This document shows positions 55,770-64,000 of a stretch of 64,000 bases of DNA, one piece after another (positions within the stretch are counted from its first letter, which is position 1; each line of letters starts with the position of its first letter). The DNA comes from Sabethes cyaneus. Its lineage: Eukaryota; Arthropoda; Insecta; Diptera; Culicidae. The translations under genes and the position numbers were made by a program. The stretch lies in assembly GCF_943734655.1 (NCBI RefSeq), contig NC_071355.1, positions 98,766,949 to 98,830,948 on the forward strand. The letters are read 5' to 3'. Below the pieces are notes generated by a model. That model had not been told where the DNA came from. It worked only from the letters and a program-made list of their open reading frames with translations, and did no database searches.

Positions 55770-56335
55770 TTTCGTCGATGTGATGGTCAACAATCCGCCC
55801 AAGTGATTCAAGCAAGAAAGACATTAGACTGATTGACTAAAACTTTTTGCTCGCTCATATGTCACGCGTCCACCTTTAGGAATAAACTTAATGGTTATTT
55901 AACGCCGTTGAGTTGGGATGTACCCAATAGCAATACTACATACAAACATCTTTTTCAGAATATGTTCGAAGTATTTGAATCCTTTCTGCAGTTAAATGGG
56001 GTATATTCCATCTGCTCCAGAAGATTTGTATGGAGAGAAGCTGTTTGCAGCCTAAAACCGTAAAGTAAAAACCCATAAGACTTCAGGTTCCGCACAATTC
56101 GGAAAATGACTATAAAAGAGAAATTCCAGGGTTTCGTTGTCGTTCGTACAGTACCCGCCGTTCGAGTCTCCAATGTTATTAACCTGATAATCTTTCGATT
56201 TTGACAGTATTTTATTAAGCCGACTTACCGAGCAGTGTATCACCACATTTCTGAAATCGTCGCTGCGCGACGGTTCGTCATGCGGTAAGTATGCAGAGCA
56301 GTAGACGTATCGCCTATGGGCATCATCCATGATGA
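55770..56335 (-). pseudogene. I/LOA-like LINE endonuclease and RT-linker fragment
   Basis: The minus strand from 56330 reads MDDAHRRYVYCSAYLPHDEPSRSDDFRNVV, matching the start of I/LOA-type endonucleases. After an internal deletion it continues GYCTNDNETLEFLFYSHFPNCAEPEV (56165-56075), the linker before the reverse transcriptase. Further down are WSRWNIPHLTAERIQILRTYS fragments for the SPG.DGIYP motif. The GCDANAHH active-site block is missing. Confidence 0.68.
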
Positions 56336-56619
56336 GGTCTACCTGGACTGTATGGACTGTATGGACTGTATACCTGGACTGCCAGTCCGCCCCTGCACTA
56401 CACTACACTACAATTTTGAATGGATTTTGATGATTTGAATACCAATCGATTCATAATGGATGTAGCAATTATGTGGTTTTTAATAAAATTTCCATTTTTA
56501 ATTCCTAAATAGTGAAAACTAACGAAAACTTTCAAGGTCAAATTTCCCCATAAATTTTCCTCCTGATCTAAACGATCACTTCACTGGCAGAGACGACAGT
56601 TAAAGTCACCATCAGTTTA

Positions 56620-56710
56620 ATAAGGTTTCTTTTTACAAAAAAAAAGTAACAAACCCCTCCCGTCCCAGCAGGTCGAAGGTACTTTACGACATTTTGTTAC
56701 AATTCTATTT
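56620..56710. repeat. Dispersed repeat, copy 2
   Basis: AAAGTAACAAACCCCTCCCG, GGTCGAAGGTACTTTACGAC and so on, matching 410-460 in direct orientation. Confidence 0.45.
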
Positions 56711-56729
56711 GTACAATGAGGTTTTTTTT

Positions 56730-57359
56730 TGAATACAATAGCCTTTGTTTCTTACCGGCTTGGGTCGTCTTGGTTGGTCTCCTGGAAAAAACTACAAAAT
56801 GGCGGACTTACAACCCACGCCAACACCAATGGTCACTGAGCGGAATAAAACTATAACGAGCAAACTTCAAAGACAAGCACAAGGAAGTGCAAATTTAAAT
56901 AAATTTACAGCTCGAAAATTACCAGACCATACATTTATTTTTTTTAAAAACAAGGGTTAGTAGGTTACTTTTACTTGCGCAATTTTCGCCGGAAAACTTC
57001 CTTCTGGCACCCCGCGTGCCGGGATGGTTGCTGCTGCTGCTCGTTGGTCGACTTTGGTGACGGGTGATGCGAGGGGTGATCCAGGGGTTGAATCCACTAC
57101 AGGAGGTACAAACGGACGCAGCGGCGTCCCGCTATGATGACAGGGTGCACAAAACCAATAGTCACGGCCGTAAATAAGTTTTAGCCAAGCTGGCCAAGAA
57201 TTGTTTCACCGACGGGGGCACTGTAGCGTATCTAGGCCTAATAACGAACGGCCGAATCGCAACCCAGAGGCACTGCGCACAAATAAAACTGCGGATTAGC
57301 GTCCAAACTGGCGTGGGACGAAGTTTCACGACACTCTTTGATCGGTCCTTTGACCTTAA
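56730..57359. other. GC-richer unassigned segment interrupted by the TTAA element (left half)
   Basis: GC content is higher than the surroundings. It includes a GCTGCTGCTGCTCGTTGG stretch and a short plus-strand frame starting ATGGCGGACTTACAACCC near 56801. The sequence resumes after the TTAA element at 58478-58760 with similar composition. It may be one older unit such as a retroelement 5' region or a host exon, but no protein family was recognised. Confidence 0.4.
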
Positions 57360-58477
57360 CCCATTAAGCCCCACACTTTTCCCAGCAGGGATAGAAAGTT
57401 GAAACTTTCAGGAAAATTCTCTTTTGGGTCAACTAAGAAAAAACCGCTGACATGTATTTTTAATTTTGACCCTTTGTCCTGCATCGCTACGTTGCGAAAA
57501 CGCAACGCTGGGCATTAAGGGTATACCGTTTTTGCATACCTTCATTATTATGCATATAAATGCTTCATACTTTTTTACCGTTAAATCAAATTTGGGATTT
57601 TTTCTTGTGATTTTGAGTATTAATAAATATTAAATGAACGGCTTAGAGTATTACATGTTATGTTTTATGATAGATATCGAAACATTTGGGTTGGAGACCA
57701 TCTTTGCACTAGACGCATAATATGCAGTTTGAATGCTAAATGCATGTCATCGCAGATGATTAAATTCCTACCAACACGTTCCGGAAAGGTTGTAACATTA
57801 AATTTGGGTCCATGAAACTGTCGTTGTCATCACTCAATTCCTCCAGATATTCTGGAGGCAAAGGTACTTTAACAATTTTATTACGCTCTTATCACAACGG
57901 CTTCTCCATCTGCCATCAGTGTTTGAAGCAGCGAATTCTATGTTATGTAAACTTTTATAATGTTTCCGAAATATTTTAAATAAGCGAATGATAAGATTTA
58001 CATTCATTTGTTTACTAAAAAGCAACGACATCAAATGAAACACCGCAGCGAACGAACGAAAACAAACATTCCCGTTGCAAATTTTGAATATCGTTACTTC
58101 CTAGCGTTGCGTTTTCGCAACGCAAAGCTTCAAACCTATCTGAAAATTACAAAAATAATCAAAATTATGAAACAAAGTTTTTTTTGGCAAGCAACCGATT
58201 CTTACTAACACTGATTGATAGGTCAGGCGTTAATAGAGGTAAAATCGAGTTTTATGAGCATTTTTCCTTAACTGTCTGAAAAATAGCAAAACCTGTTGTT
58301 TTGTCACAGCTGTAATTATGTTACATGTAACATCTGACCTTTGAGCAAAAACAGGTCGATTAGATTTTTTTCCAATCTTTCTTTGTTTCTCAGGGTCTAA
58401 GTTGATATCTTCAACCGGGCCTTCTCTAGAAACGAATGAAAGTGCGTTGCGTTTTCGCAACGCTGGGAGGAAATGGG
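57360..58477. mobile_element. piggyBac-like TTAA-flanked element with GCGTTGCG hairpins
   Basis: TTAA at 57356-57359 and 58478-58481 flanks the element, which starts CCCATTAAGCCCCAC and ends AGGAAATGGG. This is the CCC...GGG plus TTAA arrangement of piggyBac. Both ends have TCCCAGC-type text just inside. The palindrome GTTGCGAAAACGCAAC or GTTGCGTTTTCGCAAC occurs at about 57491-57506, 58106-58121 and 58446-58461. It encodes no transposase (1118 bases). The short end match makes the superfamily assignment tentative. Confidence 0.68.
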
Positions 58478-58481
58478 TTAA

Positions 58482-58760
58482 GCTAGTCCCCTTTGCGATT
58501 TCAACACTGGCTCACTAGCTACGACTCGTACTGTTCGGGTAGGCTATCGGTGGGCTTAGCGTTCGCACTACACTGTGTTTGGCCTGATTCAGTGGGCCCC
58601 TTGACCTCGCGCACTGTATACCTCCGGGTTCACGGTCTAATTACAAGATCTCCCGCGCCGGCAGTTGCGGGTGCTTTTAACCATCCTCGGTCCGTTTTCC
58701 GCCCTGAACCCCCCTTGCATTTCATCCCGCTGCCCCGTTGTTTTTCCTACGGCTGCTGAT
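58482..58760. other. GC-richer unassigned segment (right half)
   Basis: Continues the composition of 57000-57355 once the TTAA element is removed. A plus-strand frame at 58493-58759 stays open for 88 codons without recognised similarity. Confidence 0.4.
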
Positions 58761-58793
58761 GGTACTAAATCTATGACAATTTTTATCGTTTTA

Positions 58794-59023
58794 TGTTGGT
58801 GTCCCGATCAAACTTTAACTGTATGATAATTTTAAAGTAACGTTGCATGCAAAATATTTAGTTAATCTATCCCTAACCATAAAATTGAATCCTAAATAAT
58901 ATCAAGCAAAACTAAACTAACCAAAAAATATAACATGCAACAAATAAATAACAAAAAAAGGAAAATAATTTAAATAAATAACAGGGAAAACAATTTTTAA
59001 TAAATAATATTCGAGGACACCAA
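58794..59023. repeat. Short inverted repeat GTTGGTGTCC / GGACACCAAC
   Basis: A 10-base exact inverted pair 230 bases apart, enclosing AT-rich DNA with many AAATAAATAA words. It could be the ends of a small MITE, but no target duplication was found. Confidence 0.4.
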
Positions 59024-59029
59024 CTTGGG

Positions 59030-61000
59030 CTATTAAACATAAAATAAACGTCTCTCAAACATGCAAGCACAGAGAACTGACATTTATTTTACATTCAGAC
59101 ATTTACTTACAATATTTACAAAAAAATAACAATATAAATAAGGGTAATAATCAAGTTGGCCCAGTGACCAAAGGATTTTATTGTGACCGTGGCAAAATAT
59201 GGTCACAATTTAAACCTAACTTATGTAACTGATAATCATCATTAGTAGTATATTGCGTCTGTTTGTCCTTATGTGCTGGAAGGTTTGAATCTGTTTATGA
59301 GAAATGATGTATCGTAAGATTAAAATTATTTTTTGATACATTCACTTAGTCAAAAAATCCAGCAGGAAGTACGTAAAGCGGTCAATAATGGTCTCTAAAA
59401 ATAATGACAGTTTTACAGCTAACTACATTAGCAACTTACGTAGTTTTGTTTTTTTCTGGTCACAGTGCAAACAATGGAAAATTTGTATTATCTACCATCT
59501 TATTGCATAATCACATATAAAATGCCTCTATCAATGACTCGATATACCTATATGATTTAAAATAGTGAAATCTTCATAACTTTTGTTAAGCATCATTAGC
59601 TGGTAATATAGTGCATTTTGACGATTGCCTTTATATATTTACGAGTTACCTTTTGCATTCATATATTTCACTCTTTGTCAAAATATATGAATAAAACTGA
59701 GGATGTGACCACTTTTTCGAATCCATGTTGCGACATAGGCGTGCGTCCGCTTAAACGGGAAATGTAACATGTCTACTATCCTGTTCAGTTCAAGTCTTCT
59801 GTCGCACTCACAAAGGCGACTCAAAAAGAGGTTAACCTGCAAGTAAAGGTCTCTTCGAGCGTTTATCGTCCTTTTGCATCTTGTCTTCCTCCTTACGTGG
59901 ATGAAAACTGATGGGTTATTCATGAGAGACCTAAAGATGTGAATGGGCATAAAATGACTTTTACTAACCTTTCATTGTTAGTTGTTGGAATCTTTTGTCA
60001 TACTCAATCAAGATGGGTTGCTTTCTGTACTGTGGCGGTGCTCGCAGCTGTTTTCGCATATTGATGATGAACCGATGACACTGTTTTGCGCAATTCACCT
60101 TTGCATGTTTTTACCTTAATAAAGCGCTTGAAATATGTTTTATGTATAAAAACGGCTAGAGTAATGTATTTTAACGATCGCTGAAGCACCAGATGATACT
60201 GATGTAATCTTCACTCAATCCCTACGATTACGCATACAACGGTAGCAAGTCAAGAAGCATAAATCTTTATATAAATTTGATGAGGATCTTTTTCATCGCC
60301 GCCGATTACGAAAACGGTTTATTTATTCCACGTCTCCGTCAACCTCTGCTTCAAGGATTATTTATATTCCTTAACGTTATCTCAAGCAGGCTTGCTGATC
60401 GGAAAGAGGGTTCGTTTGCATACGAAAATTTTGCGTTTGCCGAAAAATAAATAAACTTTTATTTGGAGGTTTTATCTTCTAACGTTCCCAAAATAATAAC
60501 AATGCTAATATTAGTACAGCTTTTACTATACTATCATTATTGTAAAAATAATGACAATACATAGTATTACAAATATATCTGAGTAGAGTAACTTATACAA
60601 CGTCATCTACTACGTTCCTCATCAAAGTAAAACTTTACCCTTACAATGGCAAGTTTTGCAATGCCAGTCACCTGTCTGCTTTCCATCTAGCTATGTATAT
60701 ACCTTTAACTGTGTGTTTACGTGAAAGAGCAGCAGAAATATTTATCTTCCTCCGTTCGCATTCCCTGCCTTATCAGTAAGAGCATAGTACCAGTACCCCA
60801 GTGCCCAGTATACCCGAAGCACGCGAGCCGGAGATAAAATATTGTACTTGTTTAATATAATCACTGTGTCAACATTAAATATATTTGCGAAAGAGCGAAG
60901 GGTGTTCTACCAGGTGTACAGATGTGGGTTTGTCACCCATTTGTTTCGTCTGATTCTTACTGTGTGGAAAACAAACACAAATTAAAGAAAAACCTTTTAC
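59030..61000. other. Unassigned 2 kb
   Basis: AT-rich DNA with no recognised gene or repeat ends. The minus-strand frame 59678-59950 (90 codons) has no domain. Confidence 0.4.
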
Positions 61001-61036
61001 AAAATTTATTGATTTGCAAAAACAAAATATTTTTCT

Positions 61037-61420
61037 TTAATAAGTTGTGTAGTACAATGTTACAAAACTATTTAGAAAATTACGAACGAAATTAGAAAAA
61101 AAAGTCGGAGCAATTGTACTGCCGAAAACATTTATTATATTTTTCGATATTTCTGGCCACACCAGATTTATTTGTTGATTTTTCGAAAATATTCTGCTAA
61201 GCTTCCAGATGACCGAACCAGGGCCAGGTGTTTCATTTAATATCCTGCTGTAGATTCTGCACAGCCACATCGATACTGTATTCACCGCGAAATGTCCGTT
61301 TGCCTTAAACTGCTTCTCGTTTCCAACAGTTTTTTGGTTTTCTTCAGGTTTCGCTTGACAATGGGCCGATATTGGGAATAAAAGTAACACCGGTAGCTGA
61401 ATTACAAGAGTAAATGCTGT
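61037..61420 (-). pseudogene. Candidate small secreted-protein gene or its relic
   Basis: The frame is open for about 127 codons. It begins TAFTLVIQLPVLLLFPISAHCQA, a strong signal-peptide-like leader with a cleavage-like AHCQA|KP. A polar stretch (KPEENQKTVGNEKQFKANG) follows, then a mostly hydrophobic and amphipathic C-terminal half ending LYYTTY. A polyadenylation signal AATAAA lies 27 bases after the stop (61005-61010), and a TATATAG word lies about 30 bases before the frame opens (about 61449-61455). There is no in-frame ATG before residue Met at 61268-61270, which would skip the leader. Either the start codon was lost, an upstream exon exists, or the pattern is chance. No family was recognised. 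Confidence 0.35.
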
Positions 61421-61439
61421 TTACTAGTTGGTTTATGGC

Positions 61440-62030
61440 GATTTTAGCTATATAAAGTAAGCACTTAAATAGGGTTTGGACGAGTGATGTTTAAGCAACT
61501 TTAAGTTTTGTCAAATCAGCTCTCTCCCAAAAACTGATGAACAAGCTTAATAGCAGGTCTTTCTGCTAAACAATCCGCTTCTAAACAGCCATAAACATTA
61601 AACCGCATTACAGTTGCTTAAAAGTGTTAACAGCGTTTTATTAACCAGTAGCAGTTTTCTTTAAGCTCATAGCTTTCAAACTACTTTAAGGCTGCTTAAG
61701 GGTGTAATTTATTCAACTGTTGTATCCCTAAATCAAATGGAACAAGCGCTTCATAAGCTGCTGTACAATATTTTTTTCAATATTAAAATAAGATTATTAA
61801 CAGCAAGCTGTATAAAGATTGAAGAGACATTGATTAAGAAGCTAAAAAGCATTGAAAAACTATTTCACATTCTAAAAATAGTATTGACAGCATTACATAA
61901 AAGCAGCAATTTAAACGCGCAAAAAAGCCTCTATTGCAGCTTCGAAAGCAGCCATTAAAGGCCCAAAGCTTGATAAAATTAGCTAAATAAAGGTTTTCAG
62001 CTTTAAAAGTTCAATTGTGAAAAGTTTGAT
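61440..62030. other. Unassigned sequence upstream of the R1-like LINE
   Basis: Rich in AAGCTGCTTAAG-like words (TTAAGGCTGCTTAAG, AAGCTTAAT, CTAAACA) in both orientations, similar in flavour to the interior of the CACCCAGG MITE at 47.5-48.0 kb. No ends were identified. Confidence 0.35.
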
Positions 62031-62264
62031 TAGTCTGAAATTATTAATAAATTACTTGAGTTCCTTGATTGGGTGGACTTCCGGGATGTTGGGAGGGTTC
62101 TTGTTCTTGGACACCACGTTGGCGACATACCATTCCATGACTTTGACCCGTAATGATAGGATGTTCAATCTGACCAAAACAGCATGGAGCAGTCGTGTTG
62201 CTTCAGGACAGGCAGCAGACGTTTTTCCACATATTTGCTCACTTAAATTTCCGGATTGACGGTG

Positions 62265-63250
62265 GCAATTCAGCGCAAGAGGACAGGTATCCGCTATTGC
62301 GCAGTTGTCACGCTCGACGTGACAAATGCGTTTAATAGCGCTAGCTGGGACACCACAGCACAGCTCGCTTCGAAACGTCCAAGTGCCGGTGTCGCTATTC
62401 AGGATTCTGGAAAATTACTTCCAGAATCCCGTGCTATGCTACAATACGGAGGAAGGTCAGAAGTACGTTCCAATCATCGCAGGGGTTCCGCAAGGTTCCA
62501 TACTGGGCCCGGTGTTGTGGAACGTCATGTATGATTTGTCATCATTGTTTCCAATCTTCAACTCCAGCTCCAGGAAACTGGAACTAGCACATCATAAAAC
62601 GGAGGTTATCGTGGTGAGCAACCGCAAGTCGCTGCAGCAAGCAAATATCAGCGTCGGGGACTGCACTATTTCGTCAACGCGGTCCTTAAAAATCCTTAAA
62701 AGTCATGGTCGACGACATGCTCAACTATGCCTCGTCGACTATGCTTGCAAGAAGGCTTCCACAGCTATTTCCGAATTGTCTCGTATGATGTCTAATAGCT
62801 CTGCGGTATATGGCAGCAAGCGAAGGCTGATAGCCAACGTGGTCCAGTCCATACTTAGGAGTCCCCCGCGTGTTCCGAATGCATGGATGTAGAGGACACT
62901 GCAGAACAAGCTTTCTTCATATGCCCTCGTTTCGCGGGCGCGAGAAGCAACATGGTGGCAGTGAGCGGACAGGATACTACACCGGATAACGTAATCCAAC
63001 GGATGTATTCCAGCTCGGGCGTCTGGGGAGCAGTCAATGCGGTTGCTACCCAGATTGTACTTGAGCTACAAAACCGCTGGAAAGCCGATCAATGGCGAAT
63101 AAACAGCCTAACTACCATAGTCCAGTAGTTATCTAAGAGGGTGCGTTAAGCACAATAGCCCCTCCCTGAAGTAATACCGATAAGGTGGTGCCAGGATTAA
63201 GGCTGGAGACTCGAGTAGGGTTTTAGTGGGTCGGGATACCCAACCCCACT
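62265..63250 (+). pseudogene. R1-like LINE, 5'-truncated 3' half
   Basis: The plus strand reads RYCAVVTLDVTNAFNSASWD (RT palm with the first catalytic Asp, about 62295-62350). After a frame change it reads VSLFRILENYFQNPVLCYNTEEGQ, IIAGVPQGSILGPVLWNVMYD (62485-62535), LELAHHKTEVIVVSN, KASTAISELSRMMSNSSAVYGSKRRL and, in a third frame, AEQAFFICPRFAGARSNM (62895-62950), the C-terminal Cys-containing domain. The FADD box between MYD and LELAHH is deleted. A 3' UTR of about 120 bases follows, ending GATTTCCCTGCTCGAAAAAA. It is the same family as the minus-strand copy at 38.5-40.5 kb. Confidence 0.82.
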
Positions 63251-63261
63251 GATAATACCGT

Positions 63262-63510
63262 ATCTTCTCAGGTGCTTAGCAGATTTCCCTGCTCGAAAAA
63301 AACCTGATATTTTAGTAAAATTTGCCATACCCGAGAATATCTACCACTTTTCCCCTTCCTGTTGTCGCATAAAACTCTAGCCCAAGAAGCTGTTTGCAGT
63401 CTGCCTAGACATAGTAGATCGTCGTCGTCCATCACTACGCAATCGAACTTTGTCGCTTTCGTCGTGTACAGCTTCCGGGATTGTGCTGTGGTCATCTTGT
63501 TTTGTTTATC
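63262..63510 (-). pseudogene. DD37E transposase fragment
   Basis: The minus strand reads SRKLYTTKATKFDCVVMDDDD (first catalytic Asp region, equivalent to ARKLYREYLTKFPCVIMDDET in the 27-kb copy). ASWARVLCDNRKGKSGRYSRVWQILLKY follows, where family members read LPG..FYTA..KGK..R..VWQAI. Only the N-terminal half of the catalytic core survives, and it abuts the LINE tail. Confidence 0.68.
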
Positions 63511-63836
63511 GTTGCATTTTAGTGTAATTACATTCCGTCTACAGTCTACAGTCGGGTCGTAAGTACGCTAAAATGTTATAGCTCGACAGACAATTGAAGA
63601 CGACACTTCTAGCTTGCTTGCGACATGTTGGACGGAGCAGTTAGGGCAACACTTTTTGTCATCGCAATACCTGCCGGCTTTTGATTTTTCATTGATCCAG
63701 GATTTCTCACTGTCGATGACCGTTACTTGTACACTCTTAGTAGATTAGGTAACTTTTAAAGATATTGCTACTCGATGTGCTAGTAGTTCGGACGTTCGCA
63801 AGAGACTGGCAACCCGGCACCTACTCTACGTATTTG
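63511..63836. other. Unassigned, possible 5' part of the DD37E fragment
   Basis: Lies where the transposase N-terminus would be on the minus strand, but no helix-turn-helix text could be read with confidence. Confidence 0.35.
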
Positions 63837-63847
63837 ACAGTAGTCAA

Positions 63848-63985
63848 CATATGTCGACCAACATTTGAAAAGGGCGAATAAGCCAAATGTGAAAAAGAAC
63901 GAGTGAGAGTTCATTTTCCTATGCTCTCACTCGGTCTGTTTGACGTTTAGCTTACTCGCCCTTTTCTAATGTTGGTCGACATATG
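63848..63985. mobile_element. Compact hairpin MITE
   Basis: CATATGTCGACCAACATTTG at the left is mirrored by AATGTTGGTCGACATATG at the right. The inverse pairing continues inward through AAAAGGGCGA.TAAGC and GAGTGAGAG/CTCTCACTC, so nearly the whole 138 bases fold into one hairpin with a small loop. No coding. A partial outer match (ACAG...TAGTCAA / ACAGCCAG) suggests that the true ends are up to about 10 bases farther out. Confidence 0.78.
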
Positions 63986-64000
63986 CTGGCTGTATGGGTA

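Larger units (their letters stand above)
52383..56395. mobile_element. hAT-bounded 4.0-kb composite element
   Basis: Begins CAGGGGCGGACTGG and ends CCAGTCCGCCCCTG, a perfect 14-base inverted terminal repeat, with an exact 8-bp duplication outside, as in hAT transposons. A second, internal right-type end (CCAGTCCGCCCCTG at 55719-55732) has longer similarity to the left end (CCCACCGGGC, GGGGCCCC), so a nested or duplicated terminus exists. The interior carries two RTE-like LINE fragments in opposite orientation, a 139-bp tandem array and an I/LOA-like LINE fragment, but no hAT transposase. Confidence 0.75.

Overview
The window looks like gene-poor, transposon-saturated insect DNA, most likely from a mosquito (culicine-type Diptera). 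The basis is the mix of DD37E and DD37D Tc1/mariner transposases, R1-like, RTE/CFDP2-like and I/LOA-like LINEs, tRNA-derived SINEs, non-autonomous Helitrons and many MITEs. No tRNA, rRNA, CRISPR array or bacterial-style operon was found. The species assignment is inference; no search could be run.

0-9.3 kb: a decayed DD37E transposase (1.53-2.17 kb), two non-autonomous Helitrons (2479-3768 and 4262-5171), and an I/LOA-like reverse transcriptase (minus strand). That RT is split by a 3.0-kb foldback element (5556-8577) with Transib-like CACTATGG ends, a 5-bp duplication and arms of about 830 bp. A tRNA-type SINE with a 13-bp duplication sits inside the foldback. 9-22 kb: sparse DNA with an inverted repeat pair, a TA-flanked MITE (11628-11869), a nearly intact DD37D mariner relative (15684-16828, one stop and one frameshift) and a foldback element with nested inverted repeats (17897-18886).

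22-36 kb: a non-autonomous hAT with a perfect 8-bp duplication (22238-23796); about 2.8 kb of one-sided purine-rich DNA invaded by a SINE and a pogo-like MITE; a DD37E transposase (27090-28085, minus); a Tc1 C-terminal scrap; an RTE-like LINE split by a SINE (30.74-31.92 kb, plus); and a longer RTE-like LINE with a ruined catalytic motif (33.1-35.2 kb, minus). 38.5-40.5 kb: an R1-like LINE (minus) interrupted by about 430 bp of foreign DNA.

41.2-45.9 kb is poor in recognisable transposons and holds the best host-gene signal: an ATG after an in-frame stop, a 21-residue signal-peptide-like stretch, and an exact AG|GTAAG splice donor at 42670/42671. This is probably the first coding exon of a secreted or membrane protein whose other exons lie outside the window. 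A second, weaker candidate is a minus-strand frame at 61037-61420 with a hydrophobic leader, a downstream AATAAA but no N-terminal ATG.

46-64 kb: a mariner DD34D remnant, a MITE carrying a second copy of the tRNA SINE, a TA-flanked 948-bp element (50205-51152), and a 4-kb hAT-bounded composite (52383-56395, perfect 8-bp duplication). The composite holds opposing RTE fragments, six copies of a 139-bp tandem repeat and an I/LOA endonuclease fragment. After it come a piggyBac-like TTAA element with recurring GCGTTGCG/CGCAACGC hairpins (57360-58477), an R1-like LINE (plus), a DD37E scrap and a compact hairpin MITE at the right edge. Several insertions interrupt recognisable coding sequence, so their relative ages can be read directly.
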